Source of the DNA: CAYGZA01 sp964354135
GTDB taxonomy: Bacteria; Planctomycetota; Planctomycetia; Pirellulales; Thermoguttaceae
Assembly: GCA_964354135.1 (NCBI GenBank)
Contig: CAYGZA010000004.1
Location: 1-64,000, forward strand
Length of the DNA: 64,000 nt
Direction: 5' to 3'
Numbering within the stretch: the stretch's first letter is position 1; each line of letters opens with the position of its first letter. Positions 51,195 to 60,000 of this stretch are shown here, piece after piece. Below the pieces are notes generated by a model. It did no database searches and was not told where the DNA came from. It worked only from the letters and a program-made list of their open reading frames with translations. The position numbers and the translations under genes are program-made.

Positions 51195-51211
51195 CGCCCA
51201 TCTAATGGGCG
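51195..51211 (-). promoter_or_regulatory. leader hairpin before the Wzc-like gene
   Basis: A perfect 7-bp stem CGCCCAT/ATGGGCG with loop CTA, 59 bp before the start codon and just downstream of the candidate -10 box. It would lie at the 5' end of the mRNA. Confidence 0.4.
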
Positions 51212-51222
51212 GAAAACGTTTC

Positions 51223-51228
51223 AGTATA
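51223..51228 (-). promoter_or_regulatory. candidate -10 box (TATACT) for the polysaccharide operon
   Basis: TATACT on the minus strand, 87 bp upstream of the Wzc-like start, within an A+T-rich patch. The best -35-like word (TTGTGG) is 20 bp away, longer than ideal, so confidence is low. Confidence 0.35.
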
Positions 51229-51653
51229 GCGATGCTGCGAAAGCCTCACCACAAATTGGTGGCTTGCCCCCCGGAAGCATGGGCCCCATGCTCGCGGGTA
51301 TCCGTGTCCCGCGACTGCGTACGGCCGGCTTGTCGTCGCTGCCATCGGACGCTGCACCGACGGGAAGCGAGGGCATCCCCGCGCTGGGTTTCCCTGCGGT
51401 GCCGCGTGTCGGCGGCAAGGGCTTAGCCGCACAAATTGCAACTGATGGACCAAACAAAACGGACAACGCTCGAAATCCGTAACTCAAGGGCCTGCAATCA
51501 CTTTCTCACACCCGTCCGCCGTCGGACCCCAGAGGGCGTTTCCTTTTCTCGCCAGGGTCAAGCCCCCGGTGCCCTCTTTTGGCCACAGCCCTAACGGCCA
51601 ACCCCCTCCGACGTATCCCTCGGAAGCACCAAGGGGGGAATCCTGGTTCTCCG

Positions 51654-51686
51654 AGACTTCCGAAGTCTCGCAGACTTCGGAAGTCT
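51654..51686. repeat. 15-bp-stem hairpin, copy 2
   Basis: Arms AGACTTCCGAAGTCT and AGACTTCGGAAGTCT, identical to the copy at 34633, here with loop CGC. It lies 84 bp beyond the stop codon of the O-antigen-ligase/TPR gene, where it could also work as a transcript end. Confidence 0.85.
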
Positions 51687-51769
51687 GCTTGGCTCCGGCA
51701 TTGCCGCGCGAGGCACTCCGTTACTCTCGGCCGAGCCCCCTCCTGTTCCTTGTTGTTCCCGGCGCCGGC

Positions 51770-54376
51770 TCAGGGAGGCGCCTGCCTGCTCAGCTCCAGC
51801 CGCAACTTCTCAAACCTGCGGTTGTTCGGCTCCCTGCGGGCGCAGAGAACCGCCTGCTCGTACGCCTCCTTGATCCTCCCTTCTTGTGCGAGAAGGAGGG
51901 CCAGCTCGTACCGCCGCATTGTTTCTTGGGGACGGGCTTCCACCGCCCAATAGAAGCTGTCGATGGCCTCCGGATACTGCTCTCTGAGGACGAAAGCCGA
52001 GCCCCGAAGGTAATGACGCTCGTGCTCCGGCAGGTCGGCCTCGTCCAATAGCTCCAGGGCCCGTTGGGCGAGCGTGCGGCGGACGTTCGCGTGCTCGTCG
52101 GCCGCATTCTTGGCCAGCCTGACGAGCAGGCCGGGTGAATCGGGCAGGAGCTTCCTGACCGTTTCCAGGTCGCCCACTTGCCCGCCTACCAGTCGCAGGA
52201 CGTCGCTCAGACGGCGTTCGGAGAGCGTCAGGTCTTGCTTCCAGCTCTGGTACGCCGTATCGCGGCGGCCCGCCTGGAAATCGAGCAGCCCCGATTGGAA
52301 GAGGTAGCCGGAATGGGTCGGCACCAGGCGCCGGGCCCGGTCCAGATGGTCCCCGTCGCCGGCCGGGTCCACCACCAATCCGCAAAGCTCTCCCAAACCG
52401 AGGTGTACCTCGGGCAGCAACGGGCACGCACGGCGCGCCAACAAAAAGTGCTCTATGGCGGGATGGAGCGTCTCCCGGATCGACTTCTGGCGGCGCAGCA
52501 TCTCCAGTCGGGCGTGGGATTTCTCTCGGGCAAAGTCGTGCAGCCGGCGATGAACGAGCGTCGGCGACGTGAGGGTCCAGAGGGCCGCGTCATCCAGGGC
52601 ACCGACACGCCCCTTGCGCAACTCGTCGAAGGCGCGGACGCGATACAGGTGCATCCAGAGCAGGGCCATGCGGGAGTGAGCCTCGGCGTCGTCCGGGCGC
52701 TGTTCCAAAGCGGCGGCCTGCTCCTGGATGGCGCCCTCCAGGTCTTCCGCGGAAGCTGCACCCAGTTTTTCCTCGAAACGGGTGTTCTTCATCGCCCGTT
52801 CGACCGCGGCAACGGCCCGCAGTTGCCCGAAAGCCCAGGCGCAGCCCGCGGCGAACAGGAGCGTCAACGCCAGAGGAACCCAGCGGAAACCGGGCAAGGC
52901 CAGGGGCGAAGGCGACGGACGACCGGCCGACCGCTCGGCGGCAGCACCCGAGATTGCCCCGCCCAGCAAGGCAAGCGTGAGCGCGTTGGCAGGGATGTGG
53001 AAGCCGAAATCGAAGAACGCCTGGAGGACCTGACTGCTCACGGCAAAGACGGCGGCGATGCCGAAGGCGAGGGCCCTGCCGTCCGTTTCGTTTCGGATGA
53101 CGTACCAGACGGCCCAGGAAACCAGCGCGATCGATGTCAAGACCAGACCCAGCCCCAGGACGCCCGCCTCGACCAGCGCCTCCAGGTACTCGTTCTCGGC
53201 GTGCTGAAACCACAATTCGCGGACGTGGTGTTCGTAGAGGCCGTAGACGTGGCCGTAGGTGCCCAGCCCGCTTCCGAATCTCCAGAAGTTGGGAACGGTT
53301 TGCGCCGCGTCCTCCCAGTGGCGGAGCGGGCCGTACTTCGCGTCCAGCAGGATGCCGAAGCGGCTCCGCACCGACTGGCTCATCCCGACCCAAACGGCCA
53401 GCGCCATGCCGGCGATCACCACCAAGCCGAGGACCCCCAACCCAAGCACGCGGCGCCGCGCGGCGAGCATCACCAGCCAGGTGATTGCCGCCGCTCCCAA
53501 GGTGGCAATCCACGCACCGCGCGACAGCGAGCACAGGATGCCGGCGATGATGCACGCGGCGAGGCTGAAGGCGAGGATCTGCCGGGCATTGAGCCTGGCA
53601 AAGAAGTCCACCACGGATTGCCGCACCCGCTCCAGGAGCGGGCCCCGCCTCGGCGCGATCCCCCCGTCCGGCGAGTGAGGCGTTTTTCCCCGGCCGGCGA
53701 GCAGCCAGATCGTCAGGCCCATGGCAGCGGCCAGGCAGAGATTGAGGTACCCGGCGGCGTTGTTGCGGTTGACGAAGGGGCCGAATACTTGGCCGTGGTA
53801 GGTCAACGGCACGCGCCAGTAGAGTTTCCCGTTCCAGGTAAGGTGCTGCACGATGCCGAAGAAGGCAACCGAAGCTCCGTTGATCGCCAGAATGGCGCAC
53901 AATCGCAACTGCGCCTGCGGCGTTTGGAACAGCGTAGCCCCCAGATAGAAGACGGCGGCGGCGAGAATCAGCAGGGAGAGGTCGTGCCTGGTCGAGGCAG
54001 GGTAGAGGCTGATCGGCTGAGACGTGACCGGCTCAATCCCAAAGTGTTCCTCCAAGCTGGAGCCTGCGGCGGTGTCTCGCGCCTCCAGGTCAGACCGCAG
54101 CTCCACTCCCGTAGGCGAGAGAAGTGCGGCTGCGCGGCTGTCCAAGGGAAGCAACTGGAACGCGCCGAGTCCCAACCCGGCGATCAGCGGCAATATGGCC
54201 ACCGGCAAGGCCCGGCGCGCCGATCCGGCGGAGAACCGGCCGACCAGTTGGCAGACCAAGGCTGCCAGCACGGCCGCCGAGAACCACGCCTGGGCCTCCC
54301 CGTGGACGCCTCCGAAGAGCCACGGCGACACCACCAAGACCAGAATCAGCAACAACTGTGCGATGGCGATCGCCAT
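51770..54376 (-). CDS. O-antigen ligase-like membrane protein with C-terminal TPR region
   Basis: An 868-residue protein. The first about 520 residues hold some 12 hydrophobic helices and the Wzy_C core: FGPFVNRNNAAGYLNLCLAAAMG, CSLSRGAWIATLGAAA, FGSGLGTYGHVYGLYEHH and WFQHAENEYLEALVEAGVLGL with the conserved His. Residues about 545-868 are soluble helical TPR-like repeats (EQRPDDAEAHSRMALLWMHL; YPEAIDSFYWAVEARPQETM). Ligase plus TPR architecture is known in surface-polysaccharide loci, where the TPRs probably bind partners. It is the second Wzy/WaaL-type gene of the locus. Confidence 0.88.
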   Translation of the reverse strand: MAIAIAQLLLILVLVVSPWLFGGVHGEAQAWFSAAVLAALVCQLVGRFSAGSARRALPVAILPLIAGLGLGAFQLLPLDSRAAALLSPTGVELRSDLEARDTAAGSSLEEHFGIEPVTSQPISLYPASTRHDLSLLILAAAVFYLGATLFQTPQAQLRLCAILAINGASVAFFGIVQHLTWNGKLYWRVPLTYHGQVFGPFVNRNNAAGYLNLCLAAAMGLTIWLLAGRGKTPHSPDGGIAPRRGPLLERVRQSVVDFFARLNARQILAFSLAACIIAGILCSLSRGAWIATLGAAAITWLVMLAARRRVLGLGVLGLVVIAGMALAVWVGMSQSVRSRFGILLDAKYGPLRHWEDAAQTVPNFWRFGSGLGTYGHVYGLYEHHVRELWFQHAENEYLEALVEAGVLGLGLVLTSIALVSWAVWYVIRNETDGRALAFGIAAVFAVSSQVLQAFFDFGFHIPANALTLALLGGAISGAAAERSAGRPSPSPLALPGFRWVPLALTLLFAAGCAWAFGQLRAVAAVERAMKNTRFEEKLGAASAEDLEGAIQEQAAALEQRPDDAEAHSRMALLWMHLYRVRAFDELRKGRVGALDDAALWTLTSPTLVHRRLHDFAREKSHARLEMLRRQKSIRETLHPAIEHFLLARRACPLLPEVHLGLGELCGLVVDPAGDGDHLDRARRLVPTHSGYLFQSGLLDFQAGRRDTAYQSWKQDLTLSERRLSDVLRLVGGQVGDLETVRKLLPDSPGLLVRLAKNAADEHANVRRTLAQRALELLDEADLPEHERHYLRGSAFVLREQYPEAIDSFYWAVEARPQETMRRYELALLLAQEGRIKEAYEQAVLCARREPNNRRFEKLRLELSRQAPP

Positions 54377-54626
54377 GGTGATACTGCCCGCGTCCCGCGA
54401 CGAGCCGACTGCCCCAGCCCGGCCGCCGCGAGGAGAGTCCGCGGCTTGCTGGCAAACTTCCGAACTGCGTCCCTACGCCACGAAGGCCGTCCATCGGCGC
54501 AGCCTCCGTGCCGGGCTATGAGGATTCGCCGGCGGCCGTGCCGGCAAGGCTTGATTCCAGCGACGAGACGGCCCCTTTTGGGTGTGAACTAGCAGGCAGG
54601 GCTCTCCTCTGTGTTTTCGTTTCCGG

Positions 54627-55355
54627 TCAAGGCGTGACTGGGCTGGCAGGCTTCTTCTCGGCAAGCGCGGCGATTCCGACCGACAGGCCGGCAATGCCCA
54701 ACCCGGCGGCCAAGAGGCCGAAGCCACCTCCGCCGCCGCCCCCGCCCCCCGACCCCCCCGTGGCACCGGAAGGCGTCGTCGCTGCCGCTGCCGTAGTCTC
54801 CCCGGCCAACATGTCGGAAAGCGTGTCGCCCAGGGGCACCAAGGTCAGTTCAAGGGTCACCTGCTCTTTGGAGGCATCTGCCGCAAAGGGAAGAACTTGC
54901 ACCGAGACTGCGGCGAATCCGTCGGGGCCGGAGGCGATCACCGAATAAACGCCCGGCCGCAAGCCGGTCACCTGAAAACGCCCGAACTCGTCGCTCTGAG
55001 CCGATGCAACGACCTGGCCGTTTTGCAGGAACGACACGTTGGCCCGCGCCGGAATCCGTTTGCCCGAAGGGTCGATCATGCTCAGCCGGCCCGCCAGATT
55101 CCCGTCCACGCGCAGGTGGACCACAACCGTGTAGGAGGTTTTCGTTCCGTTGTCGGGCTGCGGGACCGGACGGGTCGCGGGAGCAGAAGCGGCCGTGACT
55201 GCCGGCTGCTTTATTGCCGCCGGCTGCTTCGCCGGGGCGCCCGGCGCCGACGGGCTGCCGGCGTTCTGCGCCAGGGAAAGCGCTGGGTACAACAGGATGC
55301 ACAGCGCCATCACGCTGCACACGTAACTATGGAAAACGCGCCGCCTCGCTCGCAT
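54627..55355 (-). CDS. secreted carboxypeptidase-regulatory-like protein with Gly-rich C-terminal anchor
   Basis: A 242-residue exported protein: signal peptide to about LSLAQN (30), a Pro/Ala/Lys-rich linker (30-70), and a beta-sandwich (72-175) with the CarboxypepD-reg pattern (SDEFGRFQVTGLRPGVYSVIA). A run of ten or so glycines (about 203-212) precedes a hydrophobic stretch (GFGLLAAGLGIAGLSVGIAALA) and a short basic tail EKKPASPVTP. The hydrophobic-then-basic end looks like a C-terminal membrane anchor or sorting tail, though no known signature fits. Same strand as and upstream of the polysaccharide genes, separated by 250 bp without a recognisable gene. Confidence 0.75.
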   Translation of the reverse strand: MRARRRVFHSYVCSVMALCILLYPALSLAQNAGSPSAPGAPAKQPAAIKQPAVTAASAPATRPVPQPDNGTKTSYTVVVHLRVDGNLAGRLSMIDPSGKRIPARANVSFLQNGQVVASAQSDEFGRFQVTGLRPGVYSVIASGPDGFAAVSVQVLPFAADASKEQVTLELTLVPLGDTLSDMLAGETTAAAATTPSGATGGSGGGGGGGGGFGLLAAGLGIAGLSVGIAALAEKKPASPVTP

Positions 55356-55893
55356 GTTGCTCGCTCCTCTCTGGATGCAGCCTCAAAGTGCGGACCCCGG
55401 CGCTTGCCCGGCACCGGGGCCCTATGCACGTCTTTCCATCGTAATCGGAGGTGCAGGGGTGTCAAGGGTCACGTTTCCCTAGGTTGTGCATTTCCCGCTT
55501 TCACTAGCCCTCGCCCTTACAGCGGTTGCACCGACCCCCTCTTGTGGAGGGAAGCAAAGGTTCCGCAGCCTCTGGTCGAACCCTGGGCCTCACGGGCCCT
55601 GGGAATCGCCGGCGCTGGGGCAACTTCACTCTCGGAACCGGCCGTCAACGTCGGATGCTGACATTGATCCCCAAATTGACGCGAAAAGGGCCCCTACGGA
55701 CACCCGGACGCTTGCCCCCCGAATTCATTAGGGTGTATTGACTGCTGTCCTTGGGGGGATCATGCAAAATCTCATCGCCTCGCTTGCGACGCCGCCACGG
55801 CGACTGACGTTCGACAACGGGCGCGATGAGAACATCGTAACCGCCGAAAGCCCAATTCTTGAACGCGGACTCGTGCCTTGATTCAGGTTTGCC
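55356..55893. other. 538-bp intergenic stretch, nothing recognised
   Basis: Short open frames here lack start signals and family-like sequence. A weak G+C inverted repeat (CCCCGG...CCGGGG, about 55396-55420) lies near the secreted protein's start. No repeat family seen elsewhere in the window was found. Confidence 0.4.
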
Positions 55894-56256
55894 TTACGTT
55901 GTGCCCGTTGCGAAGAGAGGATTCCGTGTAGGACCCTGGGTGGCGTGGTTGATGGCGTTGGCATAGTCGAGTCGGGCACCTCGCTCCAGGTAGTAGACGA
56001 CGGTGCCGTCCTTCGGATAGCATTCCAGCGATCTTCTTCTTACCAGATCGACCAGGGCAGCATAGACCCGATCCGTGCTCATGCCCAACGCGCTGAGGAC
56101 CGCGACAACATCGGCCTGCGAGAATCGCTTCCCGCTTCGGACCAGATACGCGAAGTGCTTCAGTGCGCCGGCGGTGTCGTCGAAATGGAGTTTGCCCATC
56201 TCGCTGATGATCTGGCTCCGTGTAGCATCGTCGAGAAAATGCGAGGCGAGGTTCAT
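55894..56256 (-). CDS. small hypothetical protein, possibly winged-helix
   Basis: A 120-residue soluble protein, mainly helical. The central part (FSQADVVAVLSALGMSTDRV, then YAALVDLVRRRSLECYPKDG) followed by TVVYYLE looks like a helix-turn-helix with a beta wing, which would make it a regulator, but no family is recognised. A GGGTG at about 9 nt is the only ribosome-site candidate. It stands alone in a sparse region between the polysaccharide locus and the giant surface-protein gene. Confidence 0.5.
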   Translation of the reverse strand: MNLASHFLDDATRSQIISEMGKLHFDDTAGALKHFAYLVRSGKRFSQADVVAVLSALGMSTDRVYAALVDLVRRRSLECYPKDGTVVYYLERGARLDYANAINHATQGPTRNPLFATGTT

Positions 56257-57020
56257 GATGTGGGCACCCTTTCTTCAAATGACCGACCCATGGACAGGTG
56301 CGTTTCTCATCAAGGCGGCTGGTTCATCACCCCTCTGGGCCTACCGAGCCCCCGGGCAACAGCCACCCCGACAGCGAAGCAGCCAAGCCCCCATTCGTCC
56401 AAGGGGTTTTGGAACATCTCTTCCCGCCGAGGGAAGCATTCGCCCTTGCCTGGCCCAAAAAACACGCGCAGATTCCCACGGTGCAAAAGGCGTTCCAACC
56501 GCGGCACGGACTTGGCAGTTGCTCCCAACCTCATGCCGGGAAACGAGTTGTGTCTAACACGCCTGGGTCGGATCCTTGGGCCTTCGTTTGATCGGAACAG
56601 CGCGATTGTTGCACAATGCCGCATCGCGCCGGCTTTCGCCCCACGGCTTCGCTCCTAAACCAGGTTTGCGAGCCGAACGGCAAGCTGCTGGCGGATCAAG
56701 GGAGCCGGTTAGCACCCCCGCGGCAAGATGAGGGATCTAACGGGTGGTCCATCATGCCCCGGTTTTATGCCGCGCGGGCCGTTTCCTAACGCCGAGCCGC
56801 GGATTCGTTGCGAGTTGATTAGAATGGTTGGATGGATTCCCAGGAGGGCTGGCGGCCACGACTCCGGGCGGGAATCTCGAAATAGGGTTTCACGATTGCG
56901 GGAAGGTGAGGCTCCTGCCGAGCCGCACTTCCACTCGTCGATGTCGCGTTTTTTGCCTGGCTCGGCAGGAGCCTCGTCCTCCCGAGATTACGCAACGTCG
57001 TTTAGCCCTTGGGCGAATCC
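56257..57020. other. 764-bp upstream region of the giant gene
   Basis: No gene supported on either strand. Its only clear structure is the large inverted repeat at 56899-56984. It presumably contains the promoter of the giant gene, but no convincing -35/-10 pair was found. Confidence 0.4.
56899..56984. repeat. 86-bp inverted repeat upstream of the giant gene
   Basis: A perfect 15-bp core stem (GGCTCCTGCCGAGCC/GGCTCGGCAGGAGCC) extended outward by partly matching arms (CGGGAAGGTGA / TCGTCCTCCCG), with a 34-bp loop. It lies 37 bp before the giant gene's start codon. Confidence 0.8.
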
Positions 57021-60000
57021 ATGGCGCATCACGCAAAACGGAAAGTCAGACGGGCGCAACGGTCTTGGAGACGTGCGAAGCGGGGAGCATTTCCCTCCAA
57101 AGCGAGGTCGGGAGAAACCCTCGGGTTTGAGCACCTCGAGCCCCGGCTGGTGCTCTCGCCAATCATCAGCGAGTTCCTTGCCAGCAACACGGACACCGTC
57201 AACGGGCTGCGGGACTTCGAGGGAACGCTCCAGGACTGGATCGAGATCCACAACCCCGACACTCAGCCCGTCAGTCTTACCGGATGGAAGCTCAAAGACA
57301 GCGACAGCACGTGGACCTTTCCCGCCGTAACGCTCGGGCCGGGCGAGTTCCGCATCGTCTTCGCGTCGGACAAGGACCTGACCACGCCGGAGCTGCACAC
57401 CAACTTCAAGCTCCAGCGGGACCCGGGGGAGTACCTCGGACTGTTGGACAACCTGAACCGCGTCGTCCACGAGTACAGCCCAAGCTACCCGAACCAAGAG
57501 CACAACATCTCCTACGGCATCGGCCAGGACATTCAAGAGACGAAGCTCGTCTCGGCCGGGGCCGACACCCGCTATTTCGTCCCGACCAACGGCTCGCTCC
57601 AGACGACGTGGATGCAGGCCGGCTTCAGCGACGCCTCTTGGGCGCGCGGGCCGACGGGCCTGGGGTTCGCCAACCTCGTGCCCGGCTTTGCCGTCTGGAA
57701 CTACAAGGCCAACGTCGCCGTCTCCGACATGGCAGTGGCCGAGACGGTCATCAACACGCCCTCCTACCAGAGCGCGGTCTACACTCAGACGGCCGCCGTG
57801 GTGAACTACCTGGACACGGGCGGCGGCGGCCACTTCACGCCGGACAGCCCCTTTCCCGGCATGGCCCTGGGAACCGACCACGACGATTTCGTGATGCGGG
57901 CCAAGGGGATCATCCACATCCCGACCGCGGGCGCCTGGACCTTCGGCGTCAACAGCGACGACGGCTTCCGGCTGAAGATCACCGGCGCGACGTTTAACGC
58001 CGCGTACGGGCAGTCGGGCACGACCGCCAACGGCGACACGCTGGAGTTCTTCGCGCCCCGCGGGCCGAACGATTCGTTCGGTGTGATCAACAACCTGGCG
58101 GCCGGCGACTACAACGTCGAAGTGACCTCTTACGAGCGCGGCGGCGGGTCGGACACGGAGTTTTTCGCCGCCGCCGGAGCGAACACCTCGTGGAACGGCA
58201 GTTTCCGCCTGGTGGGCGACATGGCCGGCGGCGGCCTCTCGGTCCTCAGCGAGCCCTTTAGCGGCCAAGGCTCCAGCTCGACCTTCGCCAGTCTGATCCA
58301 GACGAACGTCAAGACGGCGATGCAGGCGGCCAACAACGCCTCGCTCTACACCCGCATCACGTTCGACGCGGCCGACCCGCAGTCGCTCCAGTCCCTGACG
58401 CTGAAGCTTAAGTACGACGACGGCTACGTCGCGTACCTAAACGGCGTCGAGATCGCCCGACGCAACGCCCCGGCGACGATCGCCTACAACTCCCAGGCCA
58501 CGGCCCAGCGGACCGACGCCCAGGCCATCGCGTTCGAGAACGTCAACGTCTCGCAGTATCTCAACCTGCTCCAGGCGACGGGCAACGTGCTGGCCATCCA
58601 GGCCTTGAACTACTCGCCCACCGACGGCGACATGCTCGTCCTGCCGGAGCTCTCGCAGATCGTGTACCAGGGCATGGGGGAGCACTTTTTCTCCACCCCC
58701 ACGCCGGGCGCGGCCAACTCCCAGGAGTACTGGTACCGCGTGGGAGACACGCATTTTTCACAAGACCGGGGGTTCTACGATCAGCCGTTCTCATTGACCA
58801 TCAGCACGGCGACCCTCGGCGCGACCATCCGCTACTCGCTCAACGGCACCACGCCCGCGGAGACCGACAACACGAAGTCCGTCACCGGCATCACCCGCGA
58901 CGGCTCGACTGCCACCGCGACGATCCCCGGCCACGGCTATACGGCCGGTGACTGGGTCTTGATCCGCGGGGCGGATCAGCCGCAGTACAACGGCGTGTTC
59001 GTCATCTCGAGCGTGACCGCCGACACGTTCACCTACACGGTGACGGGGGCCCCCGCCACGCCGGCCACGGGCGCGATCGCCGCGCAGGCCAACTACTACA
59101 CCTACACCGGCCCGATCACCATTGACCGCACCACGACCGTCCGGGCTGCGGCGTTCAAGACCGCCTACGCGGCGACCGACGTCGACACGCAGACCTACGT
59201 CTTCCTCGACGACATTCTTACCCAGCCGGCCGCGCCGCCCGGCCTCCCCACGACGTGGAACGGAACGCCCGCCGACTACGAGATGGATCCGGACGTCGTC
59301 AACGACCCGGCCTACAACGGCACGCTCAAACAGGCCCTGCTGTCGCTGCCGACGATGTCGATCGTCACCGACCAGGCCAACCTCTTCGACCCGGCGACGG
59401 GCATCTACGCCAACCCGAACGTGGACGGCTGGGAGCGGCCCGTTTCGCTTGAGTACTTCGATCCCGCCACGTCCGACGACTTCCAGATCAACGCCGGCCT
59501 GCGGATGTACGGCGGGGTGGGGCGATACCCGCAATTCAAGAAGCACTCGTTGCGGGTATTGTTCAAGGATGTTTACGGGGCCGCGAAGCTGAAGTTTCCG
59601 CTCTTCGGCCCGCAGGCCACGGACGAGTTCGACACGATCATCCTGCGGTCCAACTTCAACGACGGCTGGACGTGGGGCGGCACCCAGGCGCAGTTCATCC
59701 GCGACCAGTTCGCCGACCAGACGCTCCTGGACATGATGAGCACGGCGGGGCACGGCTCGTTCGTCCACCTGTACGTCAACGGCCTGTACTGGGGCGTCTA
59801 TAACCCCATGGAGCGGCCCGACACGTCGTTTGCGGCGGCCTATCTCGGCGGCGACAAGGCGAACTGGGACGGCGTGAACGCGGGCGAGCCGACCGGCGAG
59901 AGCAACATGCAGCCGTGGTGGGATTTGATGAACTTCAATTTCGACAACGGCAGCACGGCCGCCTACCAGCGGGTCCAGGGCAACTTCGCGGACGGTACGG

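Larger units (their letters stand above)
51137..51769. other. 633-bp leader and intergenic region upstream of the Wzc-like gene
   Basis: No convincing gene on either strand. It holds a TATACT -10 candidate and an adjacent hairpin close to the Wzc-like start, a near-perfect palindrome GCATGGG-C-CCCATGC (51277-51291), and a 15-bp-stem hairpin at 51654 near the end of the O-antigen-ligase gene. A large regulatory gap at this point would let the Wzc-to-transketolase genes be transcribed independently of the two genes to the right. Confidence 0.5.

Noticed and set aside
51202..51487. Short minus-strand frames in the gap upstream of the Wzc-like gene
   Set aside because: No ribosome site or family-like sequence; the stretch is dominated by small palindromes.
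52178..54592. Plus-strand open frame of 804 codons
   Set aside because: Antisense to the O-antigen-ligase/TPR gene, which has membrane helices and the ligase signature.
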